Positions 12,546-23,800 of a stretch of 64,000 bases of DNA are shown here, piece after piece; position 1 is the first letter of the stretch; each line of letters starts with the position of its first letter. This DNA is from Rhyzopertha dominica. Taxonomy: Eukaryota; Arthropoda; Insecta; Coleoptera; Bostrichidae. The stretch lies in contig QCXZ01000137.1 of NCBI GenBank assembly GCA_025024175.1, positions 78,616,680-78,680,679 of the forward strand, written 5' to 3'. The notes under the pieces were generated by a model. That model searched no databases, was not told the origin of the DNA, and worked only from the letters and a program-made list of their open reading frames with translations. The position numbers and the translations under genes were made by a program.

Positions 12546-13876
12546 CGAGGCATGTTTTTTAAGTAAGGACCGTTTTGGAATTAAAAAAAGACGTGCAAAG
12601 ATATCGCAATAATTTTATCTTACATGAAAGCCTGTACCTTAATCTACTTTTCTACATAATTTCTGTGAATATTGAGGCACTTGTCATAACGTGGCACCAG
12701 TTTTTGAATACCCTCCTCATAAAATTCTGCCGCCTGACTTGTTAACCACTGTATCACAAATGTTTCGACTTCGTTATCGTCTTGAAGACGCTGACCACCC
12801 AGGTGTTTCTTCAAGTGCAGGAACAAATGGTAGTCGCTGGGCGCCAGATCAGGGCTGTATGGAGGATGATCTAGAGTTTCCCATTTAAAAGATTTGATGA
12901 GATCTTTGGTCCGATTAGCCACATGTGGACGGGCATTGTCATGCAGCAAAACGATACCCTTACTCAACTTGCCACGTCTTTTGTTCTGGATTGTACGACG
13001 CAGATTGTTCAATGTCTTACAATAAGACGCTGCATTGATTGTCTCATTACGAGGCAGAAACTCCACTAGCAATACTCCTTTTCTGTCCCAAAAAACTGTG
13101 CACATGATTTTCCGGGCAGAAGTTGTTTGCTTAAACTTCACTTTTTTGGGTGATGATGAATGCCGCCATTCCATGGATTGTTGTTTCGATTCTGGTGTGA
13201 CGTAGGCCACCCATGTTTCGTCACCAGTAACAATTTGGTCTAAAAAATCTTCACCTTCATTGTGGTACCGCTCAAGGAAAGTCAATGCACTGCCTAAACG
13301 TTGGGTTTTGTGCAAATCCGTCAACATTTTCGGAACCCAACGTGAACACAATTTCCGGTAAAAACAAGTTCTCGGTCACAATGCGATACAAAACACTACG
13401 AGAATATTGAGGAAAGCAGTCGCACAATGATGAAATTGTAAAGCGTCTGTTTTCTCTCACCTTTTCCTTCACTTTCTGCACCAAATCTTCATTAACGACC
13501 GAAGGACGCCCACTCCGTTCTTCATCATGCACATTTGTGCGGCCATCTTTAAATGCTCTCACCCATTTCCTTACCATTCCATCACTCATAATGTTTTGTC
13601 CGTAAACTTCACAGGTCTCACGATGAATATCGATCGGTTTTACGCCTTTAGCACTAAGAAATCGTATAACAGCCCGTACTTCACAATCGGTGGGACTCAC
13701 GATTGTCGGAGGCATCTTAAACACTCAGTAAACAACGTATACAATGAAGAATCAAACTGTAATGGCGTCAGTGCGTAGACAAGAGATGTAGGTAACCAGG
13801 GCGCATGCGCGGAACGCTGACTGTAGCGCTGCGGCGGCGAGATCGCAAAACGGTACTTACTTAAAAATATGCCTCG
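12546..13876 (-). mobile_element. Near-intact mariner (DD34D) nested in LINE
   Basis: Complete mariner of about 1,331 bp with TA on each side (12544-12545 and 13877-13878). The inverted repeats of about 31 bp begin CGAGGCATGTTTTTTAAGTA on the left and CGAGGCATATTTTTAAGTAA on the complement of the right end. It encodes a transposase on the minus strand spanning almost the whole element. The host site is a LINE whose coding similarity continues on both sides, so the insertion is younger than that LINE copy. Confidence 0.93.
12644..13715 (-). pseudogene. mariner transposase, single frameshift
   Basis: Cut-and-paste transposase of about 356 codons, the usual mariner length. It starts MPPTIVSPTDCEVRAVIRFL (13715); an N-terminal HTH region follows, with WVRAFKDGRTNVHDEERSGRPS. 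Then VTGDETWVAYVTPESKQQS carries the first catalytic D, LLHDNARPH the second, and HPPYSPDLAPSDYHLF the third. I count 34 residues between the second and third acids, so DD34D. The ending is RYDKCLNIHRNYVEK. The only obvious lesion is one extra T in a T-run near 13,362, between VTENL and CSRWVPKML. All three acids are intact, so the copy is recent or was active recently. Confidence 0.9.
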
Positions 13877-14410
13877 TAATATACACCCACAGGCATTTCT
13901 TAACAAAAAAAAGATTAAAATGCTCTTATGTGATTCACTAGTTCTCTCGCAGTTTAATCATTGAGACGGCTAAGGATGCTCAGCGCCTTCAGAGGGATAC
14001 AAAATAGCTGCCTCAGATTTACCTTTAGAATAAGGATTTTTGAGAGAGTGTCCCACACTCTGATTGGTACAGGTTGGCTTAATACGAAAAATCGTAGGAG
14101 GCTTTATGCTGCTGTTCTCTATCGCAGATTACTCATTCATAAGTCCCCACCCTATCTCTATAATAAAATTAAATTCAGAACTGACATTCATAACCCCGAA
14201 GCAAGGACGCCCTTACGATTCCTCGACACAGATCTGCCCTTTAGGAAAGGTCATTCAGCTACAACGTAACCAAAATAATTAGTGGGCTCCCAGCGTCCTC
14301 GAGATCAATGACAATTGTTACCTTTAAACGTTTCCATAAAAGTTATCTTCTTGAATCACAAAATTGAAGTCATATCTGATTATTAATAAAGTGCCGCCCT
14401 TCATCCGTTA

Positions 14411-16412
14411 TAGACTACAGGCAATAATAAGAATCAGCACTATGCCGTCACTTGTAATCTGTCCAACTGAGTGCAGGTGAGAATTGAAAAGTACAGGTAG
14501 AGTGAGTACATTTTGGTCATATATTTTTGTACCGCATTCTTACCATCGATAGATCCATGAAAAATAGTAAGAAAACGCGTAGTGCCGTAAAAAATGGTGC
14601 GCCACAAAGTCGTTTTTTTTTGTTTTTACGACAATTTCCAGGGTAAATTTGATCATTTGATTTTGTACGGCATCAGTTTCATACTATTTCAATACTGCTT
14701 CTAATCCATTATTCCGCAACGCCGTACAAAAATCATGCGACAAGGGGAAATAATCGAGGGTTGCAACCCCTCTCTTTCCGTGGTCCAGGGGGTGATTTGA
14801 CACAACATAAAATTAATTTATTTTGAAAGTATTTTATGCATAGATAATATTTTTTCATATGCCGTACATTTTCGTTGGTCCAAAGGGGAAAAAACTGAAA
14901 AAGAAAAAATCCATATAACGAAATATAAGGTGAAATTCATCACGTTTTATACTGCATTTAGATAGTATATTTGTTCTAATTCTAGGTTCCTAGTTAGAAA
15001 CTATGTTAAATATGGGTTTGTATACTATCGATTTATACCAAAATATAGACATGATGTCACTGATAATTCCAAAATACAATATATTTTTGAGAAGTACTCG
15101 CACATTTTCGGTTGAGGCAACTTCAACTGTTCATTGTTAATTATTTTGACACATAGTAATATTTAGACTTCTCATATTCGTGTAGCCCTTTTCAATCCCT
15201 AGGTAGATCAGTAATTGTTTTGAAAGTAAATCTTATGTGGGAGCTGTAAAATTGAATTTCCTACAAGTCGGCGCACCGTCTAGTAAAGGTGCAATCAATT
15301 AAATATATGTATCAATAATGTTTGAAGTATATATTAAACCAAAAAGTATACAAAACTGTTGATACTGGGATTGACAGTTTCAATTCTTGGATATAGTATA
15401 CACACCGTTTCAGTTCAGTTAGACGTCATAATGATTTTATCATATTATCAACTGTTCTGTTCAAAAATATCTTAATGCCGTACTGTATCAGATGGCCATA
15501 AAGTACCCTTAAAATGGTAGCGTCATTTTCATCAGCCTAAAAGACATGGTCTGCATTAAAATGTACGGCATCATTTTTTCCTAATTTATTTATATTAATA
15601 CTATTTAAAACAAGGGATAAAATGTAGAAAACTGCTATATTTCATTAATCTATGATATTTAAACTTTTGCAATAATTTGCAAAATTTCAGTTTTTGTATT
15701 TCTCTATATTTTTTTAGAACAGTTTCTTTTGAACGGCAATGCTATATAACGATTGTATTTTACAATATCATGTTAAAAAAAAAGTTCCCGTACAGGATCA
15801 AATGCCTTTACACCTTTATAAAGCGGGAGGATACGATGAAATTAAGATAATTATTGATATACATTCAAATGAACTATCATTTTTTGACGGCATTATTTTT
15901 AATAGTACTTTTGAGTGCTAGATAACGTTTTGGAACCGAAGCCGTACTTTTTCAAATCACCCCCTGGACCACGAAAAGAGAGGGGGTTGCAACCCTCGAT
16001 TATTTCCTTTTGTCGCATGGTTTTTGTACGGCGTTGCGGAATAATGGATTAGAAGCAGGATTGAAATAGTATGAAACTGATGCCGTACAAAATCAAATGA
16101 CCAAATTTACCCTGGAAATTGCCGGAAAATAAAAAAAAATCCGACTTTGTGGCGCACCATTTTTTTACGGCACTTGGCGTTTTCTTATTATTTTTCATGG
16201 ATCTATCGATGGTAAGAATGCCGTACAAAAATATATGACCAAAATGTAGTCACTCTACCTGTAATTTTCAATTCTCACCTGCACTCAGTTGGACAGCTTA
16301 CAAGTGACGGCATAGTGCTGAATTTTATTATTTTATGCTCTTATATCGTTCCAGATTGGTCACCTGGTGTTTCGAATGACACATCATTTTTTCAGCACGG
16401 GCCTGTAGTCTA
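14411..16412. mobile_element. Long-TIR non-autonomous element with dispersed GCCGTAC motifs
   Basis: About 2.0 kb bounded by inverted ends TAGACTACAGGC (14411) and GCCTGTAGTCTA (to 16412), flanked by TTA on both sides (14408-14410 and 16413-16415). A TA reading of the duplication is also possible. Arms of about 390 bp match in inverted orientation: 14,411-14,805 against 15,950-16,320, with about 80 extra bases before the right tip. The central 1.1 kb is not palindromic and holds no ORF above 60 codons. The heptamer GCCGTAC or its complement occurs exactly about nine times (14665, 14721, 14861, 15478, 15563, 15941, 16026, 16082, 16220), with several one-base variants. The superfamily is unknown; a 3-bp TTA duplication would fit PIF/Harbinger. 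Confidence 0.75.
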
Positions 16413-16549
16413 TTACTATGTGTTTTCTCTCCTGTTTATTCTGTCAATTATTTAAATGTGATGACAGTGTTCATAGCTTGGCAATTCTGCAAAGTAGTTT
16501 TTTTTTATTTTTCTGATAGAAGTAGAGACAAGTATTTAGTATAAACTTA

Positions 16550-16711
16550 GTTTAACTTTCGGTTATATTATTATAGATATCATAATCTAAGGAGGTTTGG
16601 AGGATAATAGCAATCCAATGGATTGAACTCCATACCTTTAATGACATAGACACTGTATAAAATTCTGTGGTTATATAGGCATGTTTATGTGCATCAATAA
16701 AGTTTATTATT
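16550..16711 (+). mobile_element. LINE 3' tail inserted in a mariner
   Basis: A short segment ending CAATAAAGTTTATTATTATTA, the style of an I/R1-type LINE 3' UTR with a TTA repeat tail. It abuts mariner coding sequence exactly at the SPDLAPSDYF motif, so it interrupts that element. Only about 160 bp remain. Clade assignment is a guess. Confidence 0.4.
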
Positions 16712-17500
16712 ATTAAGAAGTAATCGCTGGGAGCTAGGTCTGGTGAACACGCAGGGGTGTTCGTGCAATGCAAATCCTGCGTCGTGAATAGCATTCATGC
16801 TATAGTTTTTGTGTACAGGAGCGTTGTCCTGATGAAACAAAATTCCTTTCCTCAATGTCCCTCGTCTTTTTTCTTTGATGTGCTCGTACAATTTTGAAAT
16901 TAAACCTGTTATTGTGTGCCTACGTTCCAAAAAATCAACCATTAAAATTCTGTCCGCATCCCAAAAAATTGGGGCCATAATTTTACCAGCAGAGAGTACA
17001 ATTTGAAGTTTGCGTGGTGGAGGAGAACCTTTGTGATGCCACTCCATACTCTGTTGTTTTGACTCTGGGTCAAAATGGTGGATCCATGTTTCATCAACGG
17101 TTACAAATCGAGAGAGAAACTCATCCGGGTCTGCTGAAAACATTCTAGGGACTCAGTGTGCAGATAACTTTTTAAGACCTAAAATATCTGTTAATATTTT
17201 TCTATTGTGCCATATGAAAAGTCTGTAGTTTCAGCTTTCCGACGAATGGTCATTCGCCTATCTGTCATTAATATTTTCCTGAATAAATAATGGCAGTTAC
17301 TGATCGTCCGGCACCCTTTGCATGTCCACACGTTTGTCTTCCCAATTTACATTCTCGAGACAAATTTTTAACCACTTGGTAAGAAGGAGCACTCTCACCT
17401 AATACACCCACCATATCTTCATGAATTTCTTTTGGCGACAACCTTTTCTTTTGCAAATGTCTTATAACTGCGCGTATCTCAGTTTTTCCATTGTTGAAAA
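16712..17500 (-). pseudogene. Decayed mariner transposase, second lineage
   Basis: The minus strand reads RLSPKEIHEDMVGVLGESAP (about 17440), then FLSRFVTVDETWIHHFDPES (first acid), GKIMAPIFWDADRILMVDFL, RRGTLRKGILFHQDNAPVH (second acid) and, in another frame, TNTPACSPDLAPSDYF (third acid). Order and spacing fit mariner, but several frameshifts break it and the C-terminus is lost to an inserted LINE tail. The sequence differs strongly from the mariner at 12.5 kb (VDETWIHHFDPES against GDETWVAYVTPES), so it is a separate lineage. Confidence 0.8.
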
Positions 17501-17662
17501 TTATCCTCCGCTGGTATATCGCCCAAAATCAGGGCATTATCGCGATTACTTATCTGTTGTTGTTTTGACTTATATATCTCCGCTTGTTTCTAATTTTATA
17601 CACGAGTACTATTACTAATCTTACGTTATCAGTTATCAAATGCAGTCTGCTAGCTATCGTTA

Positions 17663-18022
17663 TTAAAGATCTGTACAGTTTACCCCAACATCTGTTATAG
17701 ATGCTTGTATTTGATTAATTGGACATTGCAAAAAGATGTGATCTATATCTTCACATTGTCCACATGTGGGTTCGCTTTTACTCCTATTTTGGTGGTTTGT
17801 CCTCATTCTGATTATCGCTTTTATGTGTATGCGGTTCAAAAGCGGGAATGATTTGTACCACGGGCTTTTAGGAAAAGATTCTTTCATATCTCCATACTTT
17901 ACTGTTGTGTTCACGCTAGGGTTTTCGAGAAAATTTTGAAACCTGGTGGATGAACCATCATTTATTACAATCAAGCTGAACTGATTCATGATGATGAGGT
18001 TATTCCCACTATGATTGTTCAT
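17663..18022 (-). pseudogene. LINE RNase H/C-terminal fragment
   Basis: The minus-strand frame contains PWYKSFPLLNRIHIKAIIRMRTNH followed by CGQCEDIDHIFLQCP. This combination (an aromatic-rich helix, RMRTNH, then a C-x-C...DHIFLQCP zinc-binding tail) is the common C-terminus of jockey/I-type LINE polyproteins. No RT is attached on either side. Confidence 0.55.
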
Positions 18023-18479
18023 ATATTTAATAATTTATTTTTTTTACCTGTTCCAGCCTTTGACACGCAAATTTTACATTTAAAAACGAAGGTTTGTAGC
18101 GTTCTTAAGTTTTTGATGGTGTTACATTAGGGATTGACATAAAAGCACCCGTTTTAAAAAATATATATTTTTTATATTATACGGTTACCTATTTATTTAT
18201 ATAGAGCTTCGAAAAAATTAACATGGTAGAACACAGTAAGCAGCTTTCAATTGGCAATATAATAAGTTAGGGTTATCAACCCCATGTCTTCTTTCAGAGG
18301 GTATGTAGAAGATCAGAACTGCCACCATATATGAAGAAAGGCTAACGACATTGCATTTTGTGGATCTGTTCAATCACTAGACTCCTTATGGAAAAGTACC
18401 CAAAAATCATGATCGGGCGAAATTTTACTATCGAACCATCTCTAAACCTTTGAATCCATGGTTCGGAAGATTAAAGCTT

Positions 18480-18780
18480 TCGCGTGACACCTCATTAAAC
18501 CCAAGTGCACAGTGAACAGCATTTACACAGAAGGCCTATCAAAGCCACAAAAAGACGTGACCGTGTTCAGCAGCTCGTGAAAACTGAACGCGGAAGCGCA
18601 ATACGTTCCCCAGCGAAATTCAAAAACTTCTCAATTCCACGGACCGTTTTGGTCCCTGCCGTGGCAAATCTTCTCAGCGTTGGTCAAATCAGTCGACGAA
18701 TAAGTGACAGAAGAAATTAAGTCACCCTTGCAGTGAAAGGCGATTAACCGGTTGTGGTTGCGTCATAATATCCTTCGTCT
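18480..18780 (+). pseudogene. Possible transposase N-terminal relic
   Basis: The frame 18505-18720 reads HRRPIKATKRRDRVQQLVKT then ERGSAIRSPAKFKNFSIPRT. A run of basic residues followed by RSPxKFK resembles the N-terminus of an IS630-type transposase-like family common in insects. No catalytic region was found, so this is a low-confidence call. Confidence 0.25.
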
Positions 18781-19129
18781 TCCTGGAAGTCCTCGCCACA
18801 AAGTTCGAAAATAAATAATCGGGTCACCCTTGTTAATGTTCACGTAATTGCTTGGGTAACATTCTCATCGTGACTGCAAATTCTCGCAACCGCGTTGATT
18901 ATTTGTCAACGTTTCTAAAACCGGAAGATAATAAAGTACGACACATTTTTAATTTACTNTAGCATTTCAAACTCAGGTTGCAAATAGCTTTTTTAATTAT
19001 GAAAGGAAAAATAATAGTTAAGTGTATTTGTCTAATAGACATGAATGACATGAAAATATATGCTGGTAATGGTTCGCAGCATTTTTTGATTATGAAAAAT
19101 TCTTATTGTGAGCCAATGTGAAAAATACC

Positions 19130-20840
19130 AAGTGTAGGTGCGAAAATACTTGAAATTGGCATAAAATACAAACAAAATTGACACAGTTTGAAAAATTGTT
19201 ATTTAACGTTAAACAATTACATAAGGATTTGAAAACAGGAAAGTCCATTATAGTTACTAGAACAGATAAAGGTTCAGCCACCGCAAATTTAGATAGAACA
19301 GATTATGAGACTAAAGTTAGATAATTATTAAATGAGGAAGCATACCAAAAATTATCCCAAGATCCTACCTCAAAAATTTCCAAAATTACTAATGATCTTA
19401 TAAAAAGTTCAAATCTTTCGAATGAGGAAGAGTCTCTTTTAATTGATTCCGATTGCAAGGTACCTAAATTGTATGGTTTGCCCAAAATCCACAAAACCAA
19501 TGTCCCGTTAAGACCCATAGTCAATACGATTGGCAGTCCTTGTTACAGATTGGCAAAATTTTGTGCTATCTATTTAAAACCTTATGTAGGAAAAACCAGT
19601 AGTTTCATCAAAAATTCTTCAGACTAGTGATATTACAAAAAGTTTAAGTATTTCAGAAGATGATATTTTAGTTAGTTTTAACGTGGTTTCTTTAATTACG
19701 AAAGTACCCATTCCTGAAACGATAGATATCATCAAATCCAAGCTTAACAGCGATCCCCTAGGTGACACGATAGCCAGATTATCTGAACATTGTTTAAAAT
19801 CTACTTATTTCTTATGGAACGATAATTTTTATGAACAAAAATCAGGTTGTGCAATGGGTGCACCTCTAAGTCATGTAGTACCCAATTTGTTTATGGAAAA
19901 TTTTGAACAGGTAGCGATAAACAGTTTTCAGTTTGAACCAAAATGTTGGTATGACACTTTTGTTATTTGGCCCCACGGTATAGAAGAGTTGGGTAGGTTT
20001 CTAAATCATTTGAACAGTCAAAATCCTAACACAAAATTTACTATGGAATTACAAAGCAGTGGTAGTTTACCTATCTTGGATGTCCAAATTTACAGAATAA
20101 ACACTGGATAGTTAGGACTCAAGGTTTGCAGAAAACCAACACACACAGACAGATATTTACATGCCACATCTCACCACCCTCCCTCTCAAACGAATAGTCT
20201 TATAAGGACCTTATTTGTTAGAGCACAAATGATCTCAGACCAAAGTTCTTTACAAAAAGAAATTTATCATCTTAAACCAGCACTAGTGAGAAATGGTTCT
20301 AGCAATAAGAATATTTGCTCAGTTTTTAATAAAAGTGCTCATCCAAATCAAGCAAATTCTCAGCCAGGACAAAGTAAATTGAAGTTGAGTTTGCCTTATG
20401 TACAAGGCCTTTCTGAAAAATTAAAGAGGATTGTTAGCGTATCCACGAATTCCGGAGACCTTCGTGGGCAACACAGCCAGAGCGATTCCTAACACACGTA
20501 GGCGCCGATAAGCGGGTGATCGGAAAGAAAAACAAACAGGCTGAGACGGCAAGAAAGCGAGCATGATGAAATCGGGGACTTCGGTTCGAGCATTCATTGA
20601 ATGCACATGAGAATAATTGTTGTAACATTCTCGAAATAAATTTGTCAGTTTTTCTTGAAATTTCATTACTTTTACTTTATTTTTCTTACAGGATGCTTAG
20701 AAACATTATATTTTAGTTGTTGATAGTACATATAGTTCTACTAAAGATAAAGTACATTTAGAAGGTGAATGTGTTTACAAAATTACTTGTTCTTGCGGCA
20801 AATATTATGTTAAAGTGAAACTGAATACACTGTGGTTGTT
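19130..20840 (+). mobile_element. Penelope-like element with RT and endonuclease start
   Basis: Plus-strand PLE. Landmarks in order: TRTDKGSATANLDR region (about 19,260), PKLYGLPKIHKTNVPLRPIV (about 19,465), ITKVPIPETIDIIKSKL, GCAMGAPLSHVVPNLFMENF (about 19,848), RKPTHTDRYLHATSHH (about 20,130), LPYVQGLSEKLKRI, and after an inserted LTR, CVYKITCSCGKYYV (about 20,775), the entry to the GIY-YIG endonuclease. The active site reads KCWYDTFVIW, so the RYVD residues of the usual YRYVDDT are deleted and the RT is dead. There are also stops at about 19,320 and 20,110. Minus-strand ORFs opposite it are shadows. Confidence 0.85.
20432..20690. mobile_element. Solo LTR (259 bp) with 4-bp target duplication
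   Basis: Begins TGTTAGCGTATCCACGAATT and ends TTTTTCTTACA, the TG...CA ends of retroviral-type LTRs. GGAT occurs immediately before (20428-20431) and after (20691-20694). It carries AATAAA at 20635-20640, consistent with an LTR poly(A) signal read on plus. Removing it with one GGAT restores a continuous Penelope sequence. No internal retroelement sequence remains, so it is a product of LTR-LTR recombination. Bel/Pao or Ty3/Gypsy cannot be decided. Confidence 0.82.
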
Positions 20841-23800
20841 ATGTTTGATCTGAATATATGCTTTCTGTATATTTTTTTGAGGTGTTGTGTCAATGCCGTA
20901 GATTTAAATGATCGATGAACCAAGAATACAGGGGTGTAAATATCGCATTTCAGTTAGTTAAGCAAGTATTTCAATGGAAAATGAATTGAGATAGTATATT
21001 GAATTATAAAGTTTATAAAATATAATGGCAGGATCTTAAATACAGTAGCATTAAAAGCTTCTCAAAAACTAAAACCGACAATTTCTTATGAATTAAACAT
21101 AGACAGAGTGGTTGACAGACAAAGTAGCAGGTTATAGTCTGCATAAAAAAAACATAAAGAAAACTGATGCTTTATTTCCAAGAGGTAGAAGTTGCGCTAA
21201 AAGCAATGACATGGATTAGTTTTTAAACCCATCTGCGTTATCGTCAACGTTTTCGTATTAAAGCTGAAGATAAAAAATGATGGAGCCATATAAGTAAATT
21301 GTTTTAATGCACCAACAAAGCTGTGATAAACAGTGATTACATTTGAATAGCAAAGTTAGATCGCATACTATCATTACTATCTTTTGTTTTCTCCTGTTGA
21401 CATTTTCCTTACTTTGAGAGATATGCAAGTGATATCTAAATTTATGGTTACTTCTATTTTAAGACAGAAATGGCGAAAGTCAAACGTCAGTCAAAGTTTT
21501 AGTCCAAAGCACCAAATGCATCAATGGGCTTAAACTATAATTGAACTGGTTGCTCACTGAAGATTTCAATTTTATGAAATTTCGTCAAATCTACTTTTTA
21601 TATTGGGGCACTCTTTAAATTATTGAAGTAGATAATTGATTAATAAGTAATCAGCCGTGGCGTACCTAGAAAAACAGTTATATCAATAAATAAACGTTGA
21701 TCTGAGATATCCTACTTGGGGTCCAAACTACAGATTAATTAATATACTTATCATTAATAAATACGAAATAATGATAATCCATGAAGGTACATTGATGTTT
21801 AAACCACTTGGTATTTAGAGCTTTTAATAAACAATACTTTAAATATATTAACGCATGTGTATAAAAAAACCTATGGACACACGAAATATTCTAGGTAATC
21901 TAAAAATGATTACAAGAGAAGGGATTTCTTGGAAAGATAAGGAGTTTTCCTCAAGTAAATCCTAAGATTACTACTATACTATTGACACGAAAAGGTATCT
22001 TGACATATACCGCACCATTATAAATGTTGATATAATAAAAAATTGTTTATTTAGCGTGTATCGCATTTATGGTTTTTTCTTCTTGGGTGTGCGCAGTTCT
22101 CCGTTTCTGCCTTGACTATAATTACAACAGCCGTTTTATCAGGACAAAAGCAGTACAAATATACTTTTCATCACAGATGCCACCGCATGAGCAGCCAGCT
22201 GATAAAAGCACACCTTACACTATTTGTGAAACTAAAGGCGTGTATGTTATTTCAACAACCGAGTAAATACTTTAGTTGACGACTTGGTAGTGTTGCCAAC
22301 TAGCATTTAAATTATTTACATTCAAATTTGGTAAAGGATAAATCTAGTGATGCACAATGCCCCAGGCAAGATACAAACCAGGATTCTACAACAACGGATG
22401 AGTCGTAACCTTGGCAATTACTGATGAAGTCTTTCTCTAAACGGGTTTCCTCGAGTGCAAGCTTATTATGTGGGATGAACTCATATCAGGTCACAGCATC
22501 CAGCACAAGCAATGTCTGCTTCTTGCATTAAACATCAATGTAAGCGACACAACGTTCTAATAAACGCAGACGGAAAAGCGATTTTTTTAAAATCTTTAAT
22601 AAATATGATAGTTCTTCAAGCTTCTCACTGGGTGTACACGGAAATACTCATATAACACGCATGGGTACGAAGAACTAAAAAAGTAGGTTGTGTTTTTAAG
22701 GAGCGTAAAATTGCACACATAAGTAAAAACGTGGCATTTCGTCATTACGTCGTATTCTGCGGTCGACTATAGTAATCACATGACAATAGTAGGTACATGT
22801 GCGTGGATTTCCTTCAAGCTCTTACATCACTATTACGTAACGTAATGATAAAGTAATCCCTAAATTAACTTTCCCAGCAACTTTTGAACCAGTTTCTAAA
22901 TTTTACGTTAGCCCCTAACGACACTTTAGATGCTAAGATAATAAACAGAGAAAGAAGTCTGTAATAGTGTAAAAAGGAATGATTTTGCTGTAGATTTAAC
23001 TATACCAGTCTGATAATAAAACAAATTCAACTTTAATTGATAACTTTTAATTATCTCTAATTCTGACAGAAATGTAAAAAAATAAACACTGTTTATAAGA
23101 AAGAAAAACACTGTAATTAGCTTATATAAGTAATCGATTGTGGATGTGCGCTAGTAATAATTATTCGAGTGTTTCAAATTTTAGAAAAAAAATCTGCAAG
23201 CTGTTTAACGAAATTCATGTTTATGAACCTTGTGTTTCAAGGCAAAAGTGCAACTCACCTATCGCTATATGCAACTAACGGATTCGTACCATAATTGCTT
23301 CACTATACGTTGCATAGGCAAGCTAACCTAGATACAATATCTAGCCGGAAGTATATAGCCTGTCCCACTTAAGTAGTAGCTGTTCTATTGTTTTCTTATT
23401 GATGAAATTAAACTTACTAAAATTAAGGTACTTCATCAAAGGTCAGTTTAGTATTTTATATATAAAATGATGCGATTTTTTGTATAAATAGAAAATGTGT
23501 TTTTTCAACAGACTTAAATTATATAACAATTTTATGGTTGTAAATATTACTAGTGCTGTAACCAATCCCCACTGCTAAATTATTTAGTATTTCTAATGGA
23601 CTATTTCAACATGCTATTTCAATAAACTGACGCGTATATATTCTCGTAATCTGACAATAGCGGATTTAGAGGGGGCCCTTCAAGCCCCCTCTAAAAACAT
23701 TTGGGTTCACTCCTGATAATTCTCAAATTAAACTTGATATTAGTGGAACGCTACATACAGTATAGTTTCACCATTTATCCTTACTTGATCAATAAATAGG

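Larger units (their letters stand above)
11980..14385 (+). mobile_element. Jockey/Rex-like LINE split by a mariner
   Basis: The plus strand starts inside the RT with LLDYTKAFDMINHELFFAIA (about 11978-12040). It continues through NYLKGRTHHVV, YAEETQLY (the usual YADDTQLY active site, mutated) and SYVNFMLRKAYTKLKLRG. It is interrupted at 12545 and resumes after 13878 with ALCDSLVLSQFNHC-like sequence, then LQRIQNSCLRFTFRIRIFERVSH and NTKNRRRLYAAVLYRRLL to about 14,300. The two halves join in the correct family order, so the mariner landed in an existing LINE copy. Stops and an N show decay, and ADD to AEE removes catalytic acids. Confidence 0.8.

Noticed and set aside
14432..16323. AAT as a 3-bp target duplication around CAGCACTATG
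   Set aside because: The inverted similarity continues outward to TAGACTACAGGC, so the AAT lies inside the element; TTA (or TA) at the outer tips fits better.
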